Assembly: GCF_023276375.1 (NCBI RefSeq)
Contig: NZ_JALLPK010000001.1
Span: forward strand, 1,736,001-1,800,000
Length of the DNA stretch: 64,000 nt
From: Halocatena marina
Lineage (GTDB): Archaea; Halobacteriota; Halobacteria; Halobacteriales; Haloarculaceae
Reading direction: 5' to 3'
Part shown: positions 34,556-43,586 of the stretch, piece after piece
Position numbering within the stretch: position 1 is the first letter of the stretch
How the letters are laid out: the number at the start of each line of letters is the position of its first letter
The notes under the pieces: model-generated
Database searches by the model: none
The model's input: the letters and a program-made list of their open reading frames with translations, nothing else
Told to the model about the DNA's origin: nothing
Translations under genes and position numbers: made by a program

Positions 34556-34996
34556 ATGGACATGGATAGATACCACACGATTCTCCGTTGTACTGGTGAT
34601 ACGTCCCTCTCTAGTACCATCATTGAGGCGATTGCGGCGATCGATCGAGTTGAACCAAACGAGATGGAACCGATCTACTCTGCCATCGATCCCGACGCGT
34701 TAGAGCAACTCGTCGAGTCACTTCGGCGTTCGTCCCACCAGAAAGGAGACGAACGTGCCGAATTCACGTTTGACGGGTACCGGGTCACAGTGTTGTCGAG
34801 TGGTGAGATCGAGATTCGACAGCACACGACTGAGACCCGTGGTGAACCGACTGACGAGATGGCGTTCCATCTCGCACTCACGCACCTTCTCCAAACGGCG
34901 ACGGCGAATGGCGTCGATATCGAAGGGGGATGGGGGTGTCGAAACAAGTCCGATTCCAAATGGGGTGTCGAAATCTACGGTGTCAAAGAGCGGTGA
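34556..34996 (+). CDS. HalOD1 domain protein with C-terminal extension
   Basis: This protein of 146 residues from ATG 34556 (ATG 34547 and 34562 are alternatives) has a HalOD1 domain at about residues 12-90 (SSTIIEAIAAIDRVEPNEME, SAIDPDALEQLVESL, FTFDGYRVTVLSSGEIEI). An extra segment of about 55 residues, with AFHLALTHLLQTA and a Trp/Gly-rich end (GGWGCRNKSDSKWG), is not seen in the copy at 16333. CTTATAAAC at 34495-34503 is a likely TATA box. It may form a signalling output with the neighbouring Bat proteins. Confidence 0.72.
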   Translation: MDMDRYHTILRCTGDTSLSSTIIEAIAAIDRVEPNEMEPIYSAIDPDALEQLVESLRRSSHQKGDERAEFTFDGYRVTVLSSGEIEIRQHTTETRGEPTDEMAFHLALTHLLQTATANGVDIEGGWGCRNKSDSKWGVEIYGVKER

Positions 34997-35144
34997 CGAT
35001 CACATGCGACCGGAACAAGAGCACTGCTGCTCTCCAGGAGGATACACCATCGAACCTGCTTGGTAGCGATCGTGCTGGGCTACGCGAGATCACGTGAGAC
35101 GCCAGATTAGATTCGATCGGATCAACTCAGTTCAAAGTACGGTG

Positions 35145-35486
35145 CTACAATACGAGCTGCAAGCCCCACAGCGCAAGCATTCCGATGCCGATCGTCGGGA
35201 GAACTCGCTTCGTTCGCCATGCGACGAGCGTCGCAATTGCCCCGGCGAGTACTTTCTCGTGCTCGAACACTAGCCCGAGGGACGGTCCCAGTGAGAGCGA
35301 GATAATTGCCGGGACGATGAGAGCTGCCAGTGCCGCCGGCGGAACGAACCGGAGCACGCCCTCGATCCAGACCGGTACGTCGTCCAGCCGTCCAAACAGA
35401 ATAATGAACGAGAGTCGGAGGGCATACGTGCCGATCCCGACGATGAAGAACACCAGCCAAATCGTCATCGGATCGTATCCAGTCAT
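35145..35486 (-). CDS. azlD: Branched-chain amino-acid exporter small subunit, AzlD family
   Basis: This 113-residue membrane protein has four hydrophobic helices. TIWLVFFIVGIGTYALRLSF and FVPPAALAALIVPAI match the AzlD family, whose members pair with AzlC to export leucine, valine and related compounds. It overlaps azlC by 4 bp on the minus strand, which indicates coupling. The length is normal (about 100-115). Confidence 0.88.
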   Translation of the reverse strand: MTGYDPMTIWLVFFIVGIGTYALRLSFIILFGRLDDVPVWIEGVLRFVPPAALAALIVPAIISLSLGPSLGLVFEHEKVLAGAIATLVAWRTKRVLPTIGIGMLALWGLQLVL

Positions 35487-36280
35487 TGAGTCGATCCCAT
35501 CTCGTCATCAGCATCTGATTCGCTGTCACGGGTGAATTCATCGCTCCGTGTGCTTGTCGGGAATGAGCCGTGTCGGCGTCCGACTGCGACACCGGCGGTG
35601 ATGCCACCGAGTGTTGCGACCACGAGTCCAAGATCGAACGGAAGTACCCCAGCAATAACGCTGAGTGCTCCTGCAACGATCGCCGCGAGGATGGTGGGTC
35701 GATCTTCGAGTGCAGGAAACAACAACGCGATGAACGTGAGCGGCACAGCGAATTCGAGTGAGAGCCCGCTCGGAATCTGTGCGCCAGCGACAACTCCGAC
35801 GATTGTCCCAAGCTGCCATGTACCCCAGAGAGTGATTGCTGCACCGAGGTAGAACCATTTTCGAGTGCTCGGTGTGTAGTCTTTCGCTCGAAATTCAGTG
35901 AGTGAAACCGCATACGTCTGGTCGGTGAGACCGTAGGCACAAAGCCACTTCCACGGCCCACTGAGCCGTTGGAAGTAAGGCGCGATTGACGCGCTGTACA
36001 TCACGTGACGGAGGTTGATGATGATTGCTGTCACAACGACCACAGCAACTGGGGCGGTGTTCCCGATGAGATCAATAGCCGCGAGTTGGGATGCTCCAGC
36101 AAAGACGATGGCAGACATAGCAATCGCTTGAAGGGGCGGAATACCGGCATTCACTGCTGTCACGCCCGTGATGAGGCCAAACGGGATGATTCCCAGAAGG
36201 ATGGGTATCACGGTGCGTGCGCCAGTCAGAAACGCATTCCGGACGGACGTATCGTTGGTCTGAGACTCCATCTGAGACAT
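35483..36280 (-). CDS. azlC: Branched-chain amino-acid exporter large subunit, AzlC family
   Basis: This 265-residue permease has about seven to eight helices. GARTVIPILLGIIPFGLITG, IVFAGASQLAAIDLIG and INLRHVMYSASIAPYF are strong AzlC signatures (the NxRHxxY motif is conserved). The C-terminal tail of about 30 residues is polar and acidic. Together with AzlD it forms a two-component exporter. Its place near a liv importer and a threonine dehydratase suggests control of branched-chain amino-acid levels. Confidence 0.9.
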   Translation of the reverse strand: MSQMESQTNDTSVRNAFLTGARTVIPILLGIIPFGLITGVTAVNAGIPPLQAIAMSAIVFAGASQLAAIDLIGNTAPVAVVVVTAIIINLRHVMYSASIAPYFQRLSGPWKWLCAYGLTDQTYAVSLTEFRAKDYTPSTRKWFYLGAAITLWGTWQLGTIVGVVAGAQIPSGLSLEFAVPLTFIALLFPALEDRPTILAAIVAGALSVIAGVLPFDLGLVVATLGGITAGVAVGRRHGSFPTSTRSDEFTRDSESDADDEMGSTQ

Positions 36281-36650
36281 TGATTAGAGACTAGCGCGTG
36301 ACGTTTATATCGTCGGCTTTGTGTCTCGATAAGTGTCATACTAGAAATGAGAAACCCGATAACGCGTGCATTGGGTTTGCATCACATCAAGTACATCCCG
36401 ATCACCGTTTCTGATGTCAACGACGACCGTGCAGAGAGATGCGAATTCGATAGCTGGTTTCGGCCTTATGTGTTGAGTCAGTGCTTCCAATCGGGTTGTC
36501 TGGGGCGGTTGTCCGATGGCCTGCGTGCATTGTGAGGGTGAAATCTCTTTGATCGAAGAGTCCGGAGACGAACGGTACCGAACGAAAGCAGACCCCTCGT
36601 GCGATGTGTCTCGCCACGGAGGGATGCACGTCCGGGGGCAGCTGTTTCAA
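36281..36650. other. Gene-free region
   Basis: About 370 bp lie between the azlC start and the amidase end. A short plus-strand frame (36347-36535) has no family features. No other signal was recognised apart from the azlC promoter, which should lie near 36290-36330. Confidence 0.4.
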
Positions 36651-36666
36651 CGTTGGCCAGCCAACG
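36651..36666 (-). terminator. Stem-loop directly after the amidase gene
   Basis: CGTTGGC and GCCAACG form a perfect 7-bp stem with a 2-base centre, beginning at the base next to the amidase stop codon. It has no following T-run on the minus strand, so it may be an mRNA 3-prime stabiliser rather than a strict terminator. Confidence 0.4.
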
Positions 36667-37287
36667 CTAGATGAGGCTCATGTAGTAGTTCCAGTCCCAG
36701 TTCGAGCCCGGATCAGTATGGTCATTCCAGCCACAGTCGGACTCGGGTACCTGATGATGGCCCATAATACCGCTCTCTCCACCACACGATGCGACACCAG
36801 AGACGCGGCTCTTCGGGATGTTGTATTCGTTACACAGCCAGCGGACGAGTTCAGCAGAGCTCTGATACTGTGCATCGGGGAAACCGCTGCTCACGTAGCC
36901 ACCGTGCTCAATGCCGATCGTGGCGTCGTTGTACCACGAAACACCACCAGCGTGCCACCCGATATTGATGTCACTGAGTGACTGGTATTTGTAGCCGTCA
37001 TCCCGGATCGTGTAGTGGGCACTGACGTTGGCATCCGGATTCTGGAACCAGTTGACGGTCCCTTCGGCAGATCCCTGTGCGACGTGGATGACGATAGCGT
37101 CGATCTCTGCTGCGCCACGGTTCGCAGCAGTGTAGTTGCTCGAATGAGCCGGCTCCCAATCAACCGATGGCTTCGCTTCCGCGCTGGTGCTCGATAGCGT
37201 AACTCCGCTGAGACCGATCGCGCTTACCGTTCCCATCTGTTTCAGTACGTCTCGCCGGGTTGGACCTGCATGCTTATCTTCTTGCAT
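36667..37287 (-). CDS. Tat-exported N-acetylmuramoyl-L-alanine amidase-like protein (Amidase_2)
   Basis: This 206-residue protein has a Tat signal (TRRDVLKQMGTVSAIGLSG) followed by an Amidase_2 zinc-hydrolase domain from about residue 45. AIVIHVAQGS gives zinc ligand His68, TIGIEHGG the catalytic Glu127, MGHHQVP ligand His177 and HTDPGSNWDW ligand Asp192, so the active site looks complete. Amidase_2 enzymes cut the bond between muramic acid and L-alanine in bacterial peptidoglycan. Halophilic archaea have no peptidoglycan, so an exported intact enzyme would act on other organisms, as an antibacterial or for nutrition. A bacterial origin by transfer is likely, but the Tat signal shows adaptation. 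Confidence 0.87.
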   Translation of the reverse strand: MQEDKHAGPTRRDVLKQMGTVSAIGLSGVTLSSTSAEAKPSVDWEPAHSSNYTAANRGAAEIDAIVIHVAQGSAEGTVNWFQNPDANVSAHYTIRDDGYKYQSLSDINIGWHAGGVSWYNDATIGIEHGGYVSSGFPDAQYQSSAELVRWLCNEYNIPKSRVSGVASCGGESGIMGHHQVPESDCGWNDHTDPGSNWDWNYYMSLI

Positions 37288-37497
37288 GACAACTGTGATT
37301 AGAATGCACCTCTACTTTATGATACCTCCTGACATCTACGACACGGCACATCACACTGACGTGATTCTTGGCATTCAATGAGAGTGTTGTGTTCGGACTA
37401 CGATTCGCCCTAATCAATGTTAGAATAGGTACCGTGTTTTGATAAACCAGATATCAGAACAGAAATGAGACTAAGCAACCATCGATTCGAGCGCTGA

Positions 37498-38535
37498 TTA
37501 CGTTCCTTTGATCAGATGTGTGACTCCAATCGACTCAGCGACGACCCACACGACGAAAATGAGATACGCGACCAACAGTGCATAGGATTCGACATTAGTG
37601 AGTGAGAGATCGGTTCGCAGGATGGTAAAGAGAAGAATAGTCGCAACCGTCAGGACACCCATCATCGGGACCGCGACCGAGAAGTTCACGGGAGCACTTC
37701 CGACGATGAGGACACCGATTGGAATTGCGACGAGCAGATCGAACGTGTTCGATCCGAGTACGTTCCCGAGACTCGTGACACCCTTGCCAGCGCGGGCCGA
37801 TCGGACACTCACGAGTGTATCTGGTAGACTTGTTGCTGCCGCGATGATGATCACGCCAGCGAGAAACTCTGGAATGCCGAACGTGTGTCCGAGTGACTCG
37901 ACACCACCGACGAGCTGCTCAACAGCAATCAGGATGACGAGCAATCCGACAGCGAGCTTTGCCCACGCTCTGTGGACGGATCCTTCACTACTCGTTCTGT
38001 CACCTTGGTATTCATTGATATCTTGCCACTGGATGAAGAGATAGAGCACGTACAATAAAAGTGGAATAGCAGCCAACGGGCGCGTGATCCGTCCAGTGAG
38101 CGAGGGTGCATTCGGAACCGGGGCGTAGATGACCGCCAGTGCGAACGTCACAACCAGTGCCGAAACAGCGAGCATATAGAACTGAGCTTCCTTGTAGACG
38201 ATGGTACGATTGGCTTCAATGTCTTCATCGGTCAGGATTCCGGCGAGAGCAGGTATCACGAGAATGTTGAACACTGCAGAGCCGACGATCGCACCGACTC
38301 CCATATCGAACACGCCAGCGAGGGCAGTAAACACAACACTTGCTAGTTCGGGAAAACTCGAACCAACCGCGACGACGACTGATCCTTGAACCACCGCGGG
38401 GAGTCCATAGTGAGCCGATAAGCGCTCTGCGGACGCTTCAAGCCAACCGCTCCCAAACCAGATGAATCCCGTCGCAACGATGATGACGACTACGTTCACA
38501 ATCGGCGTGTTCGGAAGCAGACCACCAAGAACCAT
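37498..38535 (-). CDS. Sodium/calcium exchanger family membrane protein (CaCA)
   Basis: This 345-residue membrane protein has about ten helices and both alpha-repeats of the cation/Ca2+ antiporter superfamily: VAVGSSFPELASV with GAIVGSAVFNILVIP in the first half, and AAATSLPDTLVSV with LGNVLGSNTFDLLVAIPIGV in the second. In the second repeat the usual Glu in GTSLPE is Asp (SLPDT), which occurs in some prokaryotic members and may affect ion preference. It probably exchanges Na+ or H+ for Ca2+ or another divalent ion. It stands alone. Confidence 0.88.
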   Translation of the reverse strand: MVLGGLLPNTPIVNVVVIIVATGFIWFGSGWLEASAERLSAHYGLPAVVQGSVVVAVGSSFPELASVVFTALAGVFDMGVGAIVGSAVFNILVIPALAGILTDEDIEANRTIVYKEAQFYMLAVSALVVTFALAVIYAPVPNAPSLTGRITRPLAAIPLLLYVLYLFIQWQDINEYQGDRTSSEGSVHRAWAKLAVGLLVILIAVEQLVGGVESLGHTFGIPEFLAGVIIIAAATSLPDTLVSVRSARAGKGVTSLGNVLGSNTFDLLVAIPIGVLIVGSAPVNFSVAVPMMGVLTVATILLFTILRTDLSLTNVESYALLVAYLIFVVWVVAESIGVTHLIKGT

Positions 38536-38981
38536 TACGTGGATCCAATTCGGTCACATTTCAAATATGTTTTGGTGTTATTGACTATAGTGAAACAGTC
38601 GTATATGTATCATATGTATCCGCAGAGAATACAAACGATGCTGGGCGTATTGATACATGCTCCAGTCACCCGCAGTACAGATATTTACTCGATGTTGTTG
38701 GAAGTAATCGGTCAAAAAACACTCCTCACGGCGTGATTACCCAACTAAAATTACTATTTCGTTATCATTACTTGTTCAATGTTTTTCAAGCGATAGTGTT
38801 GTCCACCAAATAGTTCTAGAATGGACACAAATAATCGGGGGACAGCGTGTTGCTACACGAATCGAGATATTCCAACCAGTGATAACATTAGTCAACAGGT
38901 CACCCGGATGTAACACGTGAAAGCAATCTGATCGAACGTTCAGGCGACAGTATTTCGATGTGAATTCGAAGGTTAGGAGAA
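38536..38981. other. AT-rich gene-free region
   Basis: About 446 bp lie between the exchanger start and the end of the F420-type oxidoreductase gene. No convincing gene, RNA or repeat was seen. Short alternating purine-pyrimidine runs (TATATGTATCATATGTA near 38600) are present. Confidence 0.4.
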
Positions 38982-39473
38982 TCACGTCTCCTCGAACGTG
39001 AATCGAAGCACCGCGAGATCCTGCTTTGCCCGATCGAGTTGATCACCACCTGTTGCTGGATTACCGCCGAACCCGAGGATCCATCCCACTATTCCGTGAC
39101 GTTCGAAGTACTCGACGATCATAGCATCGCGTGCTTCAGTAGTAATTATCTCTCCGATTGCGGAACGCTTTGTCCCGCGAAACCAAATGGTGCAGTCGCT
39201 TGGATCTCGAAAATTCTCCCACCAGTTGCTGTCTTGAATCGGTGTAACAGCAACTATCGCAGCATCGAATTGTTCGTACGCCACCGGAAATGTGTACTGC
39301 CGTCCGGACTGGCGACCAGCGTACGAGAGGAGCACGAGCCAATTGCTCACTGGCCAATGGAAGCGAGTGCACAAGAGCGAACGAAACAACGAATTGGCGA
39401 GTCGCTCCTCAATGATGCGCTGAACAGACGATACCCGTTTCGATGATCGGGAGACGTCAGTATCTTCGGCCAT
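38982..39473 (-). CDS. Deazaflavin (F420)-dependent nitroreductase family protein
   Basis: The protein has 163 residues from ATG 39473; an upstream ATG at 39548 would add a hydrophilic stretch unlike the family. LVLLSYAGRQSGRQYTFPVA is the split-beta-barrel motif of the DDN/F420H2-dependent reductase family, and DSNWWENFRDPSDCTIWFRG is the phosphate-binding and core strand. Haloarchaea make F420, which supports the role. Substrates (quinones, nitro compounds) are unknown. Confidence 0.82.
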   Translation of the reverse strand: MAEDTDVSRSSKRVSSVQRIIEERLANSLFRSLLCTRFHWPVSNWLVLLSYAGRQSGRQYTFPVAYEQFDAAIVAVTPIQDSNWWENFRDPSDCTIWFRGTKRSAIGEIITTEARDAMIVEYFERHGIVGWILGFGGNPATGGDQLDRAKQDLAVLRFTFEET

Positions 39474-39855
39474 GCTACTATCATCGACGGTGATTGTCGT
39501 GAAAATACCGTCCGACGATACATGTTGTGGATCCCAAATGAATCTCACTGCGCTCGGTCGATTCGCCTCTTCTTCCCACCTGTCTCAGGAGTCGTGCAGA
39601 CGCACCGACAGGCGAACCTGCGAGCTGTCTCGGTTGTGGTACGGAATGGGTGTACAGATCACGTCGTATCGACCAGCACCCGTCTGATCGAGGCTATCAA
39701 CACCTTCAGCGATGAGATATCTACGGGAAGATGTGTACCTATGGACGTGGTGGTCGTCGAGTTCAGCGGCTGATTTGTCTGCTGTGAGCGGATCGATCTG
39801 CCGAGGCTGTCGCTCAAGACGTTCAGTGCCGGTCGCTCTCGCCGAAGTCAACACG

Positions 39856-39862
39856 TTTAATC
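39856..39862 (+). promoter_or_regulatory. TATA box of the ABC exporter operon
   Basis: TTTAATC is centred 27 bp before GTG 39886, which supports a leaderless transcript and GTG as the true start rather than the ATG at 39712. Confidence 0.5.
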
Positions 39863-39885
39863 GCTTTCCGACCCTAGATCTGGTA

Positions 39886-40869
39886 GTGTCGCTTGCCATT
39901 TCTACGACGAATCTCGAAAAGAACTATGGGGATGTTCGAGCGCTCGATGGACTTTCACTCTCGGTCGAGCAGGGTGAGTTCTTCGGGCTTCTTGGACCGA
40001 ATGGTGCGGGCAAGACGACGTTCATCAATATTCTCGTCGGGCTCGTCCGCAAGTCTGGCGGCGAAGCCAGCGTATTCGGCCACGATGTCGAGGACGACTA
40101 CCGCGCTGCTCGGGATCGGATCGGACTCGCACCACAGGAGTTCAACGTTGACCGTTTCTTTCCGATTCGAGAAGTGTTGATCCACAAGGCGGGCTATCAC
40201 GGGATCTCGACGAAAGAGGCCGGAGAGCGTGCGGACAGGGCACTCCGTACCGTTGGAATCTACGAAAAGCGCGAGACACGCTTTGATTGGCTCTCTGGCG
40301 GAATGAAACGCCGATTCATGCTCGCTCGTGCGCTCGTCTCGGACCCTGATCTCCTCATTCTCGACGAACCGACGGCAGGAGTCGATGTCGAACTTCGACA
40401 CGATCTCTGGGACATCATTACAGACCTCAACGACGACGGCACCACTGTGTTACTGACGACACACTACATCGAAGAAGCTGAGCAACTCTGTGATTCGGTT
40501 GCGATCATGGATTCGGGGAGCAAACTTACGGTCGCCAGCCCAGAGACGCTGATGGCACGCGGCAACGACACCGTTCGCCTCCGACTTCGTGAGCAGCCGA
40601 CGCGAATTCCGACGCTCGATGATGAACGCATCGACAACGTAGCGCTCGATGATGATACACTCGTTGTGACAACGGCTCATGGAGGAGAGGTTGCACCCAC
40701 CCTCGTTCGCAGTCTCGACCACCAGGATCACACAGTGGTCGACATAGACATTTCGCGCACATCGCTCGAAGAGGTTTTCGTCTCATTGACCAGCCACGAA
40801 CAACAGACAGAAGACGAGAGCGACGGTCGTGAGACTGAGGCACCAGCATCAACCGGAGGGTCGTTGTGA
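39886..40869 (+). CDS. ABC-2 type transporter ATP-binding protein (DrrA/NatA-like)
   Basis: This 327-residue ATPase starts at GTG 39886; the stretch before it is Arg/Ser-rich and not ABC-like. Walker A is GPNGAGKTT, the Q-loop lies in IGLAPQEFNVDRF, the signature is LSGGMKRRFMLARAL, Walker B is LLILDEPTAGVD and the switch His is in LLTTHYIEEAE. The region after residue 215 is the C-terminal extension of drug and lipid exporters. It overlaps the membrane partner by 4 bp. The exporter could carry a drug, a lipid or a polysaccharide; nothing in the context decides. Confidence 0.9.
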   Translation: MSLAISTTNLEKNYGDVRALDGLSLSVEQGEFFGLLGPNGAGKTTFINILVGLVRKSGGEASVFGHDVEDDYRAARDRIGLAPQEFNVDRFFPIREVLIHKAGYHGISTKEAGERADRALRTVGIYEKRETRFDWLSGGMKRRFMLARALVSDPDLLILDEPTAGVDVELRHDLWDIITDLNDDGTTVLLTTHYIEEAEQLCDSVAIMDSGSKLTVASPETLMARGNDTVRLRLREQPTRIPTLDDERIDNVALDDDTLVVTTAHGGEVAPTLVRSLDHQDHTVVDIDISRTSLEEVFVSLTSHEQQTEDESDGRETEAPASTGGSL

Positions 40870-41654
40870 ACGTCGTTTCCGTCGGTTTGTGGACGCTCAT
40901 CCATCGGGAAGTGCTCCGGTTCGTTCGTCGACCACGGAACACGTTTCTCCCGCCTGCAATCACGAATACGCTCTACTTTGTCGTTTTCGGGGTGATTCTC
41001 GGTGGACGAATCAATGCAAGTGAAGGCGTTCCGTACATCCTCTTTATCCTTCCTGGTCTCGTTGTGCTCGGTGCGACCAGTGATGCGTTTCAGAACGCTT
41101 CGTTCTCTATCTTCCACGGACGCTGGAACGAGTACATCCACGAGGTCCAGACATCGCCGCTTTCATACACCGAGATGGTTCTCGCGTACGTCTCGACCAG
41201 CGCGCTGCGTGGCATCATCATCGCGGTGTTGATCACTATCGTCGGTGCTATCTGTACGAATCTCATCCCATCGATGACGCCGGTCTGGTTCGCGCATCCT
41301 GCGTACGTCGTTGCGTTCATTCTTGTAATCACGTTCCTCTTCGCTGGCTTCGGCGTCGTAGGAGGTCTGTGGGCGCGAGATTTCGACTATCTGACCGTGA
41401 TGAATCAGTTCATTATTCGACCGCTCGTTTTCTTCGGTGCAGTCTTCTATCCCCTAAGCGCCCTCTCCAAATTCTGGCAGACCGTGTCACTGCTCAACCC
41501 GATGGTCTACATGGTCGATGGGGTTAGGTATGCATTCATTGGTACGAGTGACATTGACCCGAACGTCTCGCTCGCAGTGCTCACGGGTGCAACAGTGATG
41601 ATCGTGCTTTTCGACGTGTGGTTGTTCAAGCGTGGTTACGGACTAACCGAATGA
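40866..41654 (+). CDS. ABC-2 type transporter permease
   Basis: This 262-residue protein starts at GTG 40866 inside the stop of the ATPase gene. Six helices are visible (for example YILFILPGLVVLGATSDAF, AVLITIVGAICTNLIP, VVAFILVITFLFAGFGVVGG). The motif PLVFFGAVFYPLSALSKFWQ and the following NPMVYMVDGVRYAFIG are typical of ABC2_membrane exporters such as DrrB. It forms a dimeric channel with the preceding ATPase. Confidence 0.9.
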   Translation: MNVVSVGLWTLIHREVLRFVRRPRNTFLPPAITNTLYFVVFGVILGGRINASEGVPYILFILPGLVVLGATSDAFQNASFSIFHGRWNEYIHEVQTSPLSYTEMVLAYVSTSALRGIIIAVLITIVGAICTNLIPSMTPVWFAHPAYVVAFILVITFLFAGFGVVGGLWARDFDYLTVMNQFIIRPLVFFGAVFYPLSALSKFWQTVSLLNPMVYMVDGVRYAFIGTSDIDPNVSLAVLTGATVMIVLFDVWLFKRGYGLTE

Positions 41655-42285
41655 GTGTTTCCACCGATCGAAGCGATCCATCCACTCATCACGAATAGAT
41701 CGCCAACTGCCACATCCGACACACACTCTGGTTGAGTTATAGATAGAATGGTTACATCCCTACGTTTGTAATGCGCTGTGTCATCACTGATGAAAAGAAC
41801 TGCACCGGACCGACAATTGAGTAGTTGTTCTTTTCAACTCGCGAACCAAGCCACGGTATTTCCAACACTGAGCCGTGAGGTAGTAAAACCGACTCACACT
41901 GCTCAGTGACCGTCATTCATCAATGTTGGAGTCGTGTAGGTAAAGCGCTACTAGTTTAAACCTATTCATATAGATAATCAGACTCGTTGAGTTTCAGTAT
42001 TGCTCTTTGGGATGTGATGATACGGAGTTCACATAGTATTTTAGATATTTCATTTAGATGCGGAAAGATAACGACTGCTCTAGATGAAGAGACCGCTCCG
42101 ACGCTATCGGGGCACATAGACATCGCTGTCGACGTTTGCCACCCCGACCGATAGCGCCTGACACCGCTGTCAGCACCGTCATCAGTAGTTATAAGAGACC
42201 TCGTGGGTTGGATTGACTCGATTGGGACCCGCTGACAGACACCCCGAATCAGGGCGGAAAGCGGTGAACGCACGACAGTCAGACG
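41655..42285. other. Gene-free region upstream of ilvA
   Basis: In about 630 bp no gene was recognised. TTATAAG at about 42189 is a TATA candidate for ilvA and would give a leader of about 70 nt. A short hairpin AGTTG-N7-CAACT occurs near 41830. Confidence 0.4.
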
Positions 42286-43524
42286 ATGCCCGCAACAGGA
42301 GATATGCCAGTAACAGTAGAAGACATCAAACGCGCACGAGATCGTTTCGACGACGAATCGGTCGTTCGAAGAACACCAATCGAAACCAGTCGAACGCTGG
42401 ATGCGAAAACACAGGCCAACGTCATTCTCAAGATGGAACATCTCCAGCGAACTGGCTCGTTCAAGACACGGGGGGCTTATAACAAACTTAGTCAACTCGC
42501 AGACAGTAACGACGGTCAAATCGACAGAGCAGTCGCGGCGAGTGCCGGTAACCACGCACAAGGCGTCGCGCTCGCTGCCACAAAAACGGGGCTCGATGCG
42601 ACAATCGTTATGCCCAAGAACGCCCCGCAGTCGAAGATCGACGCAACGAAGGGATACGGTGCGAGAATAGAACTCCACGGTTCCGGTTTTCAATCAGCGA
42701 TGAATCACGCGCATTCGCTCGTCGACGAGAACGCTGTTTTCGTCCACGCGTACGACGATCCGGATATCGTCGCTGGCCAAGGAACCGTCGGTCTCGAGAT
42801 TCTTGAGCAAGTTCCTGCTGTCGATGTGGTGATTGTTCCGATCGGAGGCGGTGGGCTAATTGGCGGTGTTGCGACCGCGATTAAAGAACTTGACCCGCAC
42901 GTGCGAGTCATCGGAGTGCAAGCCGAGGGTGCGGCGACAGTCCCACAGAGTCTCGAAAAAGGGCAGCCACATACTGCAGACGCTGTTCAAACGATCGCCG
43001 ACGGAATTGCGACAGGGGGTATCTCTGATCTCACCTTCGAACTCATCGAACAGCACGTCGATGAGATCATTACCGTCTCTGATACTGAAATCGCCGACAG
43101 TATTCTGTATCTTCTCGAACGAACGAAGCAGATGGTCGAAGGAGCTGGTGCGTCGGCGATCGCTGCACTCCTGAGCGACGAACTCGACACCGAGAGAAAA
43201 ACTGTTGTTCCTGTGATCAGCGGCGGGAACCTCAGCATGACAATGCTCCAACGCGTTTTGACACACGGATTGACGTTCCGAAAACAACTGATCCGGTTGC
43301 GCGTTCGTATCATCGATGAACCCGGTAAGATGAGTCATCTCTCGGGAATCATCGCGGCAAACGACGCAAACATCCAAAACGTCAGCCACGAACGCGCAAT
43401 CGGTGATCTTTCAGTCGGCGAGGCGTACTTGGATTTCCAAATTGAGACGAGCGGTGATCAACACACGAATCACATCATCGAAGCCATCGAACAGGACGGG
43501 TACGAGGTCATTCGTCAGGATTGA
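42286..43524 (+). CDS. ilvA: Threonine dehydratase (threonine ammonia-lyase) with ACT domain
   Basis: This 412-residue PLP enzyme deaminates threonine to 2-oxobutyrate, the first step of isoleucine synthesis or of threonine breakdown. RTGSFKTRGAYNKL holds the PLP Lys (about residue 60), SAGNHAQGVA the substrate loop, and PIGGGGLIGG the phosphate cup. The last 85 residues (LRVRIIDEPGKMSHLSGIIA) form one ACT domain, as in the short catabolic-like and archaeal forms rather than the two-ACT-like biosynthetic enzyme. ATG 42304, seven codons in, is preceded by AGGAG and is an alternative start. Confidence 0.92.
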   Translation: MPATGDMPVTVEDIKRARDRFDDESVVRRTPIETSRTLDAKTQANVILKMEHLQRTGSFKTRGAYNKLSQLADSNDGQIDRAVAASAGNHAQGVALAATKTGLDATIVMPKNAPQSKIDATKGYGARIELHGSGFQSAMNHAHSLVDENAVFVHAYDDPDIVAGQGTVGLEILEQVPAVDVVIVPIGGGGLIGGVATAIKELDPHVRVIGVQAEGAATVPQSLEKGQPHTADAVQTIADGIATGGISDLTFELIEQHVDEIITVSDTEIADSILYLLERTKQMVEGAGASAIAALLSDELDTERKTVVPVISGGNLSMTMLQRVLTHGLTFRKQLIRLRVRIIDEPGKMSHLSGIIAANDANIQNVSHERAIGDLSVGEAYLDFQIETSGDQHTNHIIEAIEQDGYEVIRQD

Positions 43525-43586
43525 TCCGATGTGCTCATCACGCCGGTCACTCACCTTGGATAACAGACAGCACGAGATGCTTTGGA

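Noticed and set aside
39712..39885. Longer start for the ABC-2 ATPase
   Set aside because: The extra residues are Arg/Ser/Trp-rich and unlike ABC proteins; the TATA spacing supports GTG 39886.
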